Shown piece by piece: positions 49,751-62,910 of a DNA stretch of 64,000 bases (position 1 is the first letter of the stretch; every line of letters starts with the position of its first letter). Position numbers and translations under genes: made by a program. The DNA is from Brasenia schreberi (taxonomy: Eukaryota; Streptophyta; Magnoliopsida; Nymphaeales; Cabombaceae). The notes beneath the pieces are model-generated. The model ran no database searches and was not told the DNA's origin. It saw nothing but the letters and a program-made list of their open reading frames with translations. The DNA lies in the NCBI GenBank assembly GCA_036023115.1, contig JAYKKT010000048.1, positions 9,276,501 to 9,340,500 of the forward strand, read 5' to 3'.

Positions 49751-52700
49751 TTACTGTGATGCATGGCACACCACTGAAGTACATGATAGCTCCTCGTCGA
49801 TTGCCCACAAGCTCAAAGCTCTGAGATGAGCCTTAAGAGTGTTGAAATCTATATCAGAAGACCACGATACCAGCTTCCTTTCATCTCCAAGATTCGTTAG
49901 GTTCCCAGAGTTGTGGGTTATTCGATGAGTAATACCTGAAACATCAATGATTTGGACGTCTAGACCATTATCTTTCCAGTATCGGGCAGCTAAATTCCCA
50001 AAGCGTTGCCTCTGAAAAGGTGATCCACCACCAATGAGCGAACCAGGCTCTTCTAAAAGCTTGCTGATAAGTTTGTCAAGCAACATTTTCAAAATTGATG
50101 ATGAGCCCTTGAAGAATGAAATCTCCAGGCCTTTTGCAGCAGCGAAGTCCTGCATATCATTGGTGAAGTTGGAAAATATATTGCTAAGAGGAAGCATATC
50201 CCCATCGATCAGCCACATATCATATCCAGTCTCAACAATTCTCCTTATCGCATAAGCAGTAACCAGAAGCTCCTTGCTTTGTTTCTTCGACTTTGAGCCC
50301 TCTAATCCTGTCAAAAGATTCTTTTCAACATCTCCAATCAGCATCTCGCTATCAATTACAACATGCCCCCTCCTTGCAAGATCATCTAAATACTTGTTAT
50401 CATCACCTAAAATGATATAGTTTTGAATATTCAGATTCTCAAGCTGACATAGTAGGTTCCTTGAAACCGCTGGTGAAACTTGATACAAATTCAATAAAAT
50501 GACACTCTTGTCTCTCTGTACAGAGTGAAGAATAGAGCCCAATTCACCAAGACTTTTCATTACTCTCCCTGGATGCACTTCTTTGAAGCAAAAGTCAAAC
50601 CATTTCAGTGAGCTCACGGGCCTCATATCCCATATATCGATATCCAGATTACTGCTGTTTATCAATGTTGAGTCAGGCCCAACCTTTCTTCCATAATTTA
50701 CACCAGGTTCCCTGTGAGAGACACTGAGAGCTCTCTCTTGTAAAAGGTTGGTATATAAATTGTAGTAACCACGGGCATGAATGAACTTAATGAACCACGG
50801 AGTCCATATCCTTTCACCCATTCTCTTATACCAACCTGTTGTTACCATGCCAGACAGAATTGGTTGGATATTTTTCATCTTATGCATGTCGTACCAGAGG
50901 CGGAATTCTTTCCAGGGTCTAGGGAATAGAAGCTGACCCCAGGTTCCGACCATCTGATACAAGAATATGTGATTTTCATCATCCAATCGCAGTTTGTTTC
51001 CATGTTTTCCTGATTGAACAAAATAAATGGAATGAAGTCAACCAAGAAATAGAAATCCTATATCAATAACCCAAAAATCTTGTTTTAGCTCAAATACCTG
51101 AGTTAGATCTCTGTTGGTTAGAGAAACTTGGATCACAGTATAAATTCAGAATGAAAGAAAAAAATAGTGGTCATCACACCACGAGGAAACAGTAGAGTCC
51201 AAAGAACAATTTAGTGCTTATCGAGGATGAAGCTTCTCGATGAATTTTTTTTCAGCTTCACTCTCACCAGAATGCAACTCAGGACTAGAGACATGACCCA
51301 AAAGCTGGTGAGGGAGTAGGGAAAAGTTTTAGCTATATAAGTCACTAGGATAATTAAGATATTCTTGAAAATAGAGATTATGAGCATGTACATGCATCAA
51401 ATCAGGTTATTCAAGAAACCATTTTATCTTGCGAAGGTAATCTTGAATCATTACCTAAAGCTGTATTTCATATTAATTACATACCCTGCAAGGTTATTTA
51501 TTCCTTTTTATGCATTAGAATGTCATCCTTTCTGCTCCGTTTCTTCTAAATGTGTTGATCCTTCTGCAAACTGAGCATATCCATTGACTATCTTGGGCAC
51601 CTCCCTTTAAATTTACATTACTAACAACAATGAGATGCAAGTTCAGATCCACGACATTTACCAGGTCAGTACAGGTATATTGACACTTGAAAGACACCGA
51701 CATACCTGAGCAGATCTAGTGATATGGCGATTTACACGCTCAAAACACCATTATCGAACTGTTTGGAAAGGCCCAGTATTTGAACAAGGGTACATAGGTT
51801 CTCCATGAATCACCTTTGAAATACAACATAATGAGGTCCTCATGCAAGGTAGGCCAACTTGTCAAATTCAAAATAAAGTTCCAACGCAGGATTCTTAGCT
51901 CTATTCATCTACTTTACCATCAAAATGTCAGATTAAACTGTGTTGCAACCTGAATTAAGTCGATTTGTTTAGGCAAATCTCCAAAACAAGAAAATCTCCA
52001 GAGTAATGGCCTCCTCTGGGCAGTGTGGACGACATATAAAATGCATTCAAGTACTTGAAACAAGAGCCCGACGGAACATAACAATATCTAATTAAATATC
52101 TTCTGGATGCACATTTTCAACAATGTTATTGCTAGATGCAGTCCCATAGTTTGAGATAAACTCAATTCTTCAACTAGATGTGTAGCTTGTTATTAAATTA
52201 CGCATAATTAAACAAAAAGAAGTAATATCCATAAAATTCTCAGGCAAGGTACAACTTTCAACAATATCACATGTAGTATGAAGAAACTTAATCCATGATC
52301 CAAAGTAACAGTTCCTAAATTACAAAATCAATAAACTGAAACTCAAGAATATTATATGGAACACAGTGTGAAGGTAGATAATTTCACATAGTGAACCGGA
52401 ACTCACCCCAAAATATAACGCCGAGAAAAAAAAGAACATGTGGAAAGACAACGCCAACAACTCACCGGCGACGAATCTCGGACGCTGCAAAGTCGCGCCA
52501 TAGATCGAAGGGTTGAAATTCGGCTGCTCATAGTAATATGCAGCAATTAGACTTTTCAAGTATCTGTAGTATACCGGCGAGAGCTGAAGATCGTCCTCCA
52601 CAACAAATACGAACTCGTCGTCAGATCCCGGCCACCACGACTCGAGCCACTGCGCCTGTAACCCGACGTTCCCGGTGCGGTAATGCACAATCTTATCACC

Positions 52701-53108
52701 GAATCGCCACTCGAATCCATCGACAAACTCGAGCATCCGTCTTGCAGCCTCGAGCTTCCCATCCAGAGCCTCGGAGTCGTTTCCGGCGTCAGATGCCCGA
52801 AAATGGTCGAGGAATACATGAAGATCGACGCGATCTCCATCGTAGTTGGCGTCGGCGAGGGATCGGAGGCAACGGGAAAGGGAATCGAGCCGATCGTAGG
52901 CAAGCACTTTCACGATGAATCTGAAGTTAGAGCTAGGGATTTTCCTACCATCCGACCTTGGATTTTGGCGAACTATGCCCTTCTGATCGGCCACCGGTGA
53001 TCGTATCAAGTTGAGACCGAGATCTGGGCGTAGAAAAGAAAAAAAAGAGAGAAGGACGAGGGCCAGAAGGAGAAGAGGGAAAGGGTTCTTCGGTGGAGGC
53101 ATGGCCAT
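49751..53108 (-). CDS. Golgi-type glycosyltransferase, 633 aa, two exons
   Basis: Exons 53108-52466 and 51009-49751 join in frame (gccg|gtgag, caatcag|gaaa; intron 1456 bp). Start is MAMPPPK, with a second ATG two codons later. Residues about 10-26 are hydrophobic (FPLLLLALVLLSFFSFL), a type II signal anchor. Residues about 62-240 form a GT-A-like fold opening: FIVKVLAYDRLDSLSRCLRS and HVFLDHF, then FVFVVEDDLQLSP, in which the acidic EDD (171-173) fits the metal/nucleotide-sugar site. The C-terminal half (WGQLLFPRPWKEFRLWYD, WKDNGLDVQIIDVSGITHR) resembles plant proteins annotated only as glycosyltransferases. Donor and acceptor are unknown. The gene is complete with no breaks, and is divergent from the 53349 gene with a short shared upstream region. 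Confidence 0.82.
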
Positions 53109-53180
53109 TGGCCTCTTTGTGTGTGTGAATGAAACGTGTGCAAACAACGAACTACTTGGCCGGTTCGCACACTGACGGCC

Positions 53181-53187
53181 TTTTATA
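53181..53187 (-). promoter_or_regulatory. TATA box for the glycosyltransferase
   Basis: The minus strand reads ggatataaaaggcc here, 73 bp upstream of the start codon, leaving room for a 5' UTR of about 40-45 bases. Confidence 0.5.
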
Positions 53188-53348
53188 TCCAATTTCAAGT
53201 TCGATCCCTAATCCGCCTATCTTTTTATCCGATTCGCAATTTAGTAGTATTCCGTAAAGTCATAGTAGGACCCAAACCCGAATCGTTTGCATCTCTATGT
53301 AACATACAATTACACAATCACCTTGCAATCCACCGACTACCGAAGGCA

Positions 53349-55942
53349 ATGGACGAAGCAGAGTTCCGACGTCTTCTTAATCGGTTCCCCGTCGTTCGGT
53401 CGAGATCTTACTGCGTAATTTTCGACAACTGATTTCCCTTATCTTTCCTTCAATTTTCTATCACTACGATCCTCTTTTATCTCCATTAGTTGATGTTATG
53501 AGGTCTATAGAAATTTATTTGTTCTTTTGTGTTCGTGTGATGGATTGGAAACTAGAGTTATCAATCTACACCGTAAATTATCCTCAATTCGTTTTTCTGC
53601 ATTGATTCACGGTTTCAGATTGTTGGTGTCCGCAAAGTTTGCTTTCCCGATTGTAAACCATCCAAACTATTCATTTCAATCGTTCTCAATGGGCTTCTTT
53701 GGCTGATCGTCACTTGCAGCCATTTGGTTTCACACTTTATGGTTCTGTTTCAGGCGGACGATGAACCATCGAGAACGTCATCTTTGCAAGCCGGAAACGA
53801 TGAGGTACGAAGAAACTGAAACTGTTTGTTTATATGCGTTAACGAAAATCAAGCCTTTTCTCACATCCGTTGTTATCTGACTGGTTGATTCTTAGTTTTC
53901 TTTGTGATATATCTTGGTCCGTACCCGGATTATACCTGTATTTAACTCCAAAGAACAGGATTATGTCTTATCGGCAATTTCCTGACAACAGACGAAGTTG
54001 CTTGATTATATGTGAAGTTTTGTTAAGTGAGGGGTCGATGGTTGTTGTTGCTTGAGTTTTCTTGAGTTATTCTGTTGAACTATGCTGTCTTTTTTCAGTT
54101 GACACAATGGCAAGATGCATGGAACCAAGCCGATTTGAAGAAGGAAGATCAGGAAATCGACATAAATGGTATTTTTTGCATACGCAGAGTCTCATGATCT
54201 ATAAGCTTTTCTGCTTTTGCAAAATAACATTTGGTGAATTTGGGGTTAACATTGAGCACAAACTTCAAAGACACTTTAATAAAGTGTCCTCTGAATACTT
54301 ATCAGAAAAAAAGAAGTGGGCTCTGAGCAATTGCTTATCTATAGTACCTGGATCATTTCTGCCGATTGGTTTTCTTGATATAATTAGTTAAGGTCATGAT
54401 CATGCTCATGTTGACATGGCATGCTGTGAGTATCCGCTATTGAATACCATTTCTGTAAGGACGGCAAAATTGAATTCATAGAAAATTGCCAAATGAGAAC
54501 TCTAGGTTAGCAAGTTTCTATTGAGCAGAGGTCAAGGTGCTGCCTTTTGCTCCTCCGTTTGGTTATGAAATGTTACACCAGCAAAAGCTTGTTTTGGTTA
54601 ATATTGGAAGAATATACTTGGAAACTATTTAAATTTAATGGACCATTTGTGCTTTCCATGATGTAAATATTGTATGAAGAGTAGTTGTTTTCTAGCTGTA
54701 TCCTTTGAAACAACCCATTTTCTTGCTGATGCTTTCAATGTGATACACGTTGAAACGTTCCCTTCACCATAGAACCGTAGAATGCTCTTCTCGATGAAAG
54801 TCTTGGATGCAGCAGCGGTAATCAGTATGTTTGCAATGAGTAGCTTGACATGTGGAAAGAAAGCGAATATTACTAGAATGCTTTCCATCATCAAACATTG
54901 GTTGACGAGTGGTTAGTTTTCTAGTGGTCTCCTGCGAAAAAAATCCCATTCCCGTGGTGATACTTTTGACTTCAAAGATGTTGAAGCCTATCCTTCAGAA
55001 AATAATCATAGAATGCCCACATAAATGTGATGCAGCAGAAATAAATTGGTATGCTTACGAATAAATAAAGAATCCATGTAACCGACTCCATCTAGTATGG
55101 AAAAGGGCTTAGTTGTTGATGTAGAAAAAGGCTTAGTTATTATTGCTTGCGAATTAAGCAAATATAGCTAAAGCGCATGATTAAATTGTTGAAAAACTGA
55201 TTTCTTGTTCGACTTCTGTAACCAAAGCCGGGCTGATGAGACATGCTCATTGTCTAAAAATCTGGATTTTCTTGGGTGAATATTTCATATTTTCGATCAT
55301 TCGCAGCTGTACTTGGTTTAACAATCAAGGTGAGCCACTATGATTGCAATACATGGATATATTGCAGTGTTGCATGGTGTCTCTGATCAGCTATGCATAA
55401 TCTTGAGGTTTCGTTTGACAGATCCATTTTGGGAGAAGTTACGGTTGGCAGCAGAGACAAAGGTACTCTAGAAATCGTGATTGTTGGTTTGATTTGTTTG
55501 TGGGAAAAATGGTCGCATAATTTGTTGTCCTCAAGCAAATGTTTGTTCTACATATTCAGTCCTTAAGTGATCATCCTGGCACGAATTGCTGCTGCTGATC
55601 CTTCAGTGCATTTTGTGAAAATATGATTCTTGCTATTATTGGACACCACCTAACTTGTTATACTGCATCATACGTCTGCACTCAGCATCAGCAATGCTTT
55701 TCACTGCTATTCCAATCCATGGTGTTTGAACTGTTTGCAGGTAAGCTCAACAGAGGCAGAGAAGTTCTGCAAGGCCTTTCAGGTTGTTCATAAGAAACTC
55801 GTAAGTATCGCCCTGAGATTGCGCCCTTGTATTTAGAGAGTTCCGGTTTGATCTTTTAGCTTTCGATTTTGCTCTTTAGGTATATGAGACAATGAGTTCA
55901 GATTCAGCTGAATGGGTCCTCCACGATTCTGGAAGATGTTAG
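53349..55942 (+). CDS. Small plant protein of unknown function, 116 aa, six exons
   Basis: Exons 53349-53414, 53754-53804, 54099-54168, 55422-55462, 55741-55800 and 55880-55942 all have GT-AG borders and join in frame (351 nt with stop). The protein starts MDEAEFRRLLNRFPVVRSRS, continues LTQWQDAWNQADLKKEDQE and FWEKLRLAAETKVSSTEAEK, and ends AEWVLHDSGRC. It is charged, helical in look, without membrane segments, probably soluble. I recall similar short plant proteins starting MDEAEFRRLL, but none with a known role. Six consistent small exons make a chance frame very unlikely. Intron 3 holds an RTE tail (55058-55145). The glycosyltransferase gene starts 240 bp away in the other direction. Confidence 0.78.
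55058..55145 (+). mobile_element. RTE/SINE tail with doubled end, in an intron
   Basis: aagaatccatgtaaccgact ... aaaagggcttagttgttgat is followed at once by a second tail end, aaaaaggcttagttattattg. Lies in intron 3 of the 53349 gene. Confidence 0.6.
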
Positions 55943-58900
55943 ACTGGACATAACCATTAACATCTTGCTTGCCCCCAGCTACTTGCTCTTAGCCTTTTAG
56001 GCCTTCAACAGTAATGCAGGCTATTGGTTTTTGCCGTGTAACCATTTATCAAATGACTTTTAATCCAACCCCAGTTTCATGTCATTCATGATGTTGCTGA
56101 TTGTTACCTGAACAATCTGCAGCTCGTTTTGGGGGATCTCTCTCTCTCTCTCTCTCTCCGGCGAAGTGCCGGGCAAATACTTGGGCTTCATGTGAAAGTC
56201 AATGAAGCGATGACACAGAGAGATCTTCACATCTTAAACTATGAGGTGCTTCACTTCTTCAAGTTGTGAAGGGGTTCAGCGCTTGCAATGTTCAAGCAAT
56301 CTCACCAAACTATACGAACCAAGCTATAGCGTCTGGTAAGGCTTATCTTGGCTCAGGTAAGCTTGCAAAGACAGAATGTAATAGCGAGCGACTTATCTTG
56401 GCTTCCTGGTAGGGCTGGTAAATGGCGGACCCATCGGTTCACTAAACCAAACAAGGTGAACATGAAGATTGTCGGGTCCAATTTGGCTCGCGAAAGCTTG
56501 TCAATGATATGTTCACAACTTTTATCAAAGTAGACGTCCAGTTCCGGTTCTGAAAAAAAAAACTTTTCTAAAAACAAACGCAATTTATACCATCTAGAAG
56601 TTGGAACTCCCCACCAACTGCATCTAGAAGTTGAACTCCTCCCATCAACTGTTACAACAGAGAACTGGCCTTTGAGCTAACGGCCTGTTTGTGATAGGGG
56701 GTTTTAAAAAAAGAATTTGACACACAATTAGTGTCGGTTTGAAACCATCGGTCCTGCTTCCTGTTTCGAGTCTGTTTCCTGTTACTATCTGTTCTGCAGG
56801 CAGTGCGGCTCCAAACCGACCATGTCTATGACTACCGATTTCTCCCTCGTGTTTCTTCCTGGGAAGAGAATGTATGACATCCCCCAATCCTCTCTTCCGT
56901 AACAAGACAGATAAGAGAGTAGAAATGAAAAGGGATAACGGAAAAGAAGGGAAGAGAAATCTATTTCTCAACTCGATTCGGCTTGTAGCTTGAACTATGG
57001 CAAGCCCTTCTTCAATGTTCTCCAGAAGAGGATGTTTGCCTCGCGGTTAGCTCGACTGGTTTGTATAGGAAACGTGCCAAGCAATGAACTGAGGTTGGTC
57101 ATACCTTCGGCTCATTTACCACCCTATATTTACAGGTGAGCAAGGTTTTCATTCTAGATCTTCGAGTTGAAAAAGAGAAAAAGAAGAGAGAAGGGCCTAA
57201 CAAACGGAAAACTAAACCAAAAATTATTCAATGGTTTAATAAGGGTATAAGTGAGACTTCTCACCATCCTTACATAAAGACCTTGTACAGCCAAAGGCTC
57301 TACCCTCAAGAGTTTAATGCAATGCCGCCTTGTGAGAGTACTCAGTCATGCAGGATCCCCAGAATATCATCATCTCTGAACAGATGAAACCTGAAAAGCA
57401 CCACAGAAGAACATTCAGAGGTATTGTCACTATTGATCATCCCTGGCTGGCACAGCGAGAGGATAGTTTTCATCACAGATGAAGATGAATAATACAGAAG
57501 CAGGTGTATATATCAACTCATGTAATAGAGAAACTTTAGCACTATAAAAATGAGTACAACATATGATACCATAATAAAATTCATGAGCTCTGTTTTTATT
57601 TTGGAATGCAGACAACAGCCACAACATGAACCATTACCTAGCTCAATGAATTCCACAAATATATCATATAGTCAACAGAAGCAAACCAAACCTAAATCCT
57701 ACCTGCAGCAAATGAGCTAGCAGCGCATTGTATCTCGTACCAACTTCCCAATCTCAAGTTCTCCTTGAATGCACGCAGAAAATGCAAGATTCTTAAGCAA
57801 ATGCAGATTTCCATCTAGAATCCGTGGTTATCAATAATAAAAGAAATAGGAGCAATAAAACAACATTAGCAACATATAATTTTTGTTTTGTTCTTGTTGC
57901 CATGGTTGTTTATTCAATAGCCCATCACCATAACCGAAGGTTGATTGGTTCAAGTGGTTCACATTTGCTCCACTTAAGCAAAGGTCATGAGTCCCCATTT
58001 GTGAATCCGGTTCTTGGGCTGCCAAGTGAGTATTTCTTTTCCTTTTTCAATCTTAATTCTTCTCTTAACATTCAATTCAAGAAAGGGGTTGTAATAATGG
58101 AGCTTTGTCTCCCTTCATGTTGTAATAGCAAAAGTAGATATGCTGTCAATTTCATTTCCTACGCACTCTACTTGTTTGTTTTCATGATTCTACCTCTCTA
58201 TACTCTATAAAACTCCTATAACTCCTAACCCTCTCTATGCTTAAGCTAATATACATATTTACATTCATTTCCCTTCAGTAATTTACTTTGGGTTGCTGTG
58301 ATTATGCCATTTAAATTAGAGTGAATTGCATGCATTTATATTCTAAAAACAGAAACCCTATTTAACCAAAGCAAAACTAAGCCTTAATGGATTGTAAGAG
58401 GAGGTTGGCTACATGGGTTCTTACTCTCTATTTTGCTCTATCTTGTGTCATAGAATCTATGGAAAAAGATTGGACTGTATAGGCTAGTCATTGACTGCCA
58501 CAACCTTCCTTTATTCTTCATCGTATTGCCAGGGTGAAAACCTATAAGTAGTTGATGACCACTCTCGGCCTCATTACTAACAACAACCATGAAATGCGGG
58601 AAGAAGGGTCCTCTTTCCGAATTTCATGAGATTGTATGTTTCAAAAATTAAACGTCCTTAAAACTAATTTTTGTTTTTCAAAAGGTACACACACGCATCT
58701 CTTGAATAAAGGTGAATATGGTTGTTAAAAAGGAAAGCCCAGAGCGATAAACTCGAAAGACAGAAAGCCATGTATAAATACAAAGAAATTTGTACAAAAA
58801 AGTGATATACTAATTACACAAAACAGAAAAGATACGGTGGTAACCTAGAAATCATACGCACTCTATTATTTCATATTCTATTACAAACAGGAAATACACG

Positions 58901-59615
58901 AAAGCAACAACTAGGAAAAGAAGAAAACAAAGAGGACAGATACACAAAACAGAAAAGATACGGTGGTAACCTAGAAATCATACGCACTCTATTATTTCAT
59001 ATTCTATTACAAACAGGAAATACACGAAAGCAACAACTAGGAAAAGAAGAAAACAAAGAGGACATACGACTTTCGCTGTAAAAATTGAACATTAGACGGC
59101 TTCGGCAACCTTGGTCATCGCCAACATCTAGTATCAGAGCATATTCGATCTTTGCGGCAACCACAACAAGTATGTAGTTCTGCAAATTAAAAAAACTTCG
59201 AGAGAAGCCGAAAAAAGTTTTTCAGTGTATGTAAATTTTTTTAAAAAGAAAAAAGAGGGAAAAAAAGAAAATAGAAGCAAGACAGGCGGAAGTCACCCAC
59301 TGAAGGTTGCCTAAGGCAGGTCGAGTGCTTCAAAGGCAAAGCCTGGGCAAAATAGAGTCCAAGCCGAGGCGGCTAGAGGCCAAGCCGAGGTGGGTGGCCA
59401 GAGGGTAATGCTTGAGGCGGAAAAGTCCAAAGGTAGAAAAGGTCAAGGGCGAAAAAGGCCGAAGATAGAAAACGCCTAAGGCACAAAAGTTCGGAGATGA
59501 AATAGACTGGGAAGGGTGACAACCACAGCACACAGGCGGCGAGAAGCATCGCCCTCCTCTCCCTCTCAGTCTCTCTCCCTGTCTCTTTCTCTCTCTCAAT
59601 CTCTCTCTATATATA
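55943..59615. other. Gene-free stretch with repeats
   Basis: Contains (TC)n at 56139-56158 and a GGTTC mosaic at about 56405-56830. A possible plus-strand SINE lies at about 57940-58030 (ggttcaagtggttc as A box, aaggtcatgagtcc as B box). A microrepeat zone (gccgaggc, cctaaggc) lies at 59285-59520. No exon supported. Confidence 0.45.
58815..59064. repeat. Perfect 126-bp tandem duplication
   Basis: Unit 58815-58940 is repeated at 58941-59064. By eye every base agrees over the 124 bases compared. Non-coding surroundings. Confidence 0.92.
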
Positions 59616-60630
59616 CAACAACAACTAAGCCTTTTCTCATACTAGACGGGGTCGGCTACGTAGATTCTTTGTTTTCATAGAACTCTATCATGTGCCATAT
59701 TAGCAGTTAACTCACAATAAGCTAGTTCATTCTTTATTGTTTCTTTCCAGTACTTTTGTACTCGTCCTCTACCTCTTTTAATACTTTCCAAATTTGGTTT
59801 TTCATATCTTCTTAAAGGTTCTTCTTCAAACCATCTTAAATGATATTTTCTCATTTTATCCTCTATTGGTGTCACTCCTAATTTGTTTCTAATAACCTCA
59901 TTATGTATTCGATCTTTTTTTGTACAACTACTAATCCATCTCAACATCTTCATTTCTGTCACAAACGTCTTTTGTATATGTTGATGATTAACTACCCAGC
60001 ACTCAGAACTATAAAACATGGCAGGTCTATAAACTACTCTATAATATTTACCTTTTAACTTTGATGGTATATTCTTATCACAAAAAATACCTGATGCTCC
60101 TCTCCATTTTAACCAACCAACATTAATTTTATGCGTAACAACTCCATCAATTATTCATCACTTCGAAAAATTGACGCTAGATATTTAAAACTTTCCTTTT
60201 GGGGATGTAGTGTGTGCTAATTTTAATTTCTATGTCCTCTAAAGTAACCAAATGATCAAACTTACATTCCATATATTCTGTCTTTGTTCTATTACGTCGA
60301 AAGCCTTTACTTTCAAATGTTTCTCTCCATAGTTCCAATTTTCTAATAACTTTTTCCTTAGACTCCTCCACTAACACAATGTCATATGCAAATAACATAC
60401 ACCAAGGTACTTCATCTTGAATATGTTTTGTTAACTCATTAATCACCATTATAAATAAATATGGACTTAAAATTAATCCTTGATGTAACCCAATATTAAC
60501 TTCAAAGAAGTCTGTCATTCCTTCATGAGTCCTCACACATGTTTTTGCACCATCATACATGACTCTTATAAGGTTAACTTATGTCAATAGGATACCTCTT
60601 TTTTCTAAGGTTCCTCAACTAACCTTTCTC
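59616..60630 (-). mobile_element. RTE-type LINE, 5'-truncated copy C
   Basis: Starts at the tail (caacaacaactaagcc on the plus strand) and extends to the reverse transcriptase middle ([12 protein letters not shown] bases at about 60590). It includes a SECWVVNHQHIQK block and the RT box as MLFAYDIVL, with the catalytic Asp changed to Tyr. The frame is broken near 60175. Inactive. Confidence 0.8.
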
Positions 60631-61245
60631 GGTGGGCTTCTGAGTGCGGTGGTATACTTCATCAGAGAAACCAATGATCATGATAATATGTTCAACTTCC
60701 ACTAATGAAGTGCAATATAAATTTCCATCTTTATCACCTTCAACAAGAATGTGCATGCACTAAAAGAGGAATCAAAGACATGAACCTGTTGCGGGTTTCC
60801 GATTTAAGACATCTTGCACCCAAAATACGAGCTTCTAAACTTGCATTGACATTAATCGAACAGGAGATGAATTTACAAATTGTAAGTACCCCCCTTTTGA
60901 AATTCAAATTGATCTCTGGCAGGAGTATCCAATGAATCCCCGTTTCCGCGAACTAACTTCGAGCAGATTAATGCCCTTTTCTAAAAGCATACAGGTTTCA
61001 TCTTAAGAGGAAAACAATTAGAAGTATGATTATGAAATTTGTGACAATGTAATAGGAGTATGAAATGCATTTGGGACTTTTACAGGATGAATCCACAACA
61101 TTCTTAGGACATCCCAGGGTATTACCAAAATATTAAAAGAACGCAACAAATAAAAGTATGATATCATAAACATTGACAAGCTGCAAGGTCAAAACATCCA
61201 ACATCAGAATGTCCAACAAGCAGAGGAAGGAGTAAGAAGACAAGC
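60631..61245 (-). other. 3' flank of the chaperonin 10 gene
   Basis: No further exon was seen on either strand, including none for the usual chaperonin C-terminus (a LGTL-type ending). Confidence 0.45.
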
Positions 61246-61906
61246 TCAAACGGCGTACTCTTTATCTCCAAGTTTCACTTCAGTGCCACCATATTCAGGA
61301 AGAAGCACAGTGTCCCCTTCCTTCACAGAAACAGGAACAACATTTCCTTCTCTATCACGCGTACCAGGGCCAACGGCAACTACTTTCGCTGAATTCAACT
61401 GAAAATTCCAATATCTCCAGAGCATCGGTGATCAATCAAAGACTTGAAATTACACGAATGTTCAACTCATAGAATATCAAGCTTAAGGAACAAATGGAGA
61501 TCGAAAAATCGCAAGACGATCATCTTCTTAAAATTCATAAAACAAGAACGACCAAAGAGTTAGAAGAACGCAGTTCCATCAACAATCAATTGTGACATTA
61601 CGAACAAGCGGTTGAACGAAAAGAGGGAGAAAGCAAGAGAACCACTCCCCTTTTCTTGGGTACCCACATCAAAAGCGAAAGAGAACCGCATCAAACATGA
61701 GAAAAACCAAGACAATATGCAGAAAAAAACAGCACCCACGAAGTGAAAACTTCGACGGAATCACGGAAGCCGTATTTCACACAATGGGGGCGTTTCGTTA
61801 CCTTGGTGGTCTTCTCCGGGAGCAAAATCCCGGCGTCGGTTTTGGAAGGACGGACGATCTTCTCTACCAGAACCCTGTTAAGGCTTGGGATGAGACGTTT
61901 CGCCAT
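61246..61906 (-). CDS. CPN10: Chaperonin 10 (GroES-type co-chaperone), 85 aa, short C-terminus
   Basis: Exon 61906-61802 encodes MAKRLIPSLNRVLVEKIVRP and on to EKTTK; exon 61398-61246 encodes LNSAKVVAVGPGTRDREGNV through VKEGDTVLLPEYGGTEVKLG to DKEYAV and stop. Borders are accag|gtaac-type donor and ttttcag acceptor, in frame. This is the single-domain mitochondrial-type Cpn10 that caps the Cpn60 ring; the mobile loop lies around the exon junction and the PEYGG motif is intact. Plant Cpn10 is normally about 97-98 aa and continues after KEY with a last beta strand. Here a stop comes two codons later. Either a third exon was replaced by read-through into intron sequence, or the gene is trimmed and may be poorly functional. 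Upstream (62160-62180) is a TA tract. Confidence 0.8.
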
Positions 61907-62220
61907 ACTTCCTCGATCGAATTGGTGCAGAATGCCGACGCAGAAAAAACCACCAGAAGGAAGGGTTTGTTCGTGTCCTATTGTCGCCTGTATCCGTAGG
62001 GTTTTAGGCAAGGAAGGGGAAGTAGGGTTTAAGGGTCTGATTAGGGCTCCAAGATGGATCGGGTCATAGACGTATCGGGCTACGTCCATATCCGCACCGT
62101 AACCCAGGAGCTTTATAACCCATATCGGCTGCCATGTCACCCAAACACTCAACTTGCCATATATATATATATATATATACCCTGCTCTGTAAATGAGCCT
62201 ACAATGTTGGCCTAGCACTG
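61907..62220 (-). promoter_or_regulatory. Upstream region of chaperonin 10
   Basis: GC-balanced leader with a (TA)n run at about 62159-62180 on the promoter side. No heat-shock element in a good arrangement was recognised by eye. Confidence 0.3.
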
Positions 62221-62910
62221 TATTTTTTGAGGGTTAGGTCAGGTCCATTTTGACATCTCTACTAGAGGTGACGATACTGGTTTTGGCGTGCTCGCTCAAC
62301 AAGCAAGCCCCTTCCAATACTAGAAGAGAGATACATTTGTGCCTCTACGTACTTTTAGCGAGGAAAGCAGGATGACAAGTATTCAACAATTACCATTCAT
62401 CCTCTTATTAGTAGGACTGGTGTAGAAATCAAATTAAAAGAAAGTGAGTCGCTCCTGTTTAGCTTGTTTGCTAAAGAACTATCTCCTCTACATGAATGCT
62501 TTATGTTACAACTTGATCTTGTATTGTTCGAGCTCAGTTTGAACATAATGAGCCAAGTTAGAACTTTTGCTTGAACTTGTGTTTGAGCTTGTCTATGTTT
62601 GTTATAGTTCAATCTTCAAAACAATTTCCTCGAATTGCTTACAATAAGACACATTTCAAGTACAAATGATCTATACAGTAGCATATATATAAACTCTTTT
62701 AAGGTGTGGCAAATAACTCCTTAGGGAGGGGCGGACTATGTATTATAGCCCATCGATTTCACCATAAACTATACACTTTAAATTGATTTTTGAAATTTAG
62801 GGTGAGACAGATGTTCTACCTCGATTCAATGTAGTTCCGCCACTGGATCTATAACTATGTAAGAACCAAGCACTAGAAATGAAATTCACAGGAGTCCATG
62901 AGTCATGGAT
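62221..62910. other. Gene-free; repeat debris
   Basis: gttcgagctcagtttgaac-like repeat words lie at about 62525-62610, and a possible old MITE end tccgccactg at about 62835-62844. Confidence 0.4.

Noticed and set aside
57824..58210. 128-codon plus-strand frame
   Set aside because: It crosses a possible SINE and has no recognisable motif.
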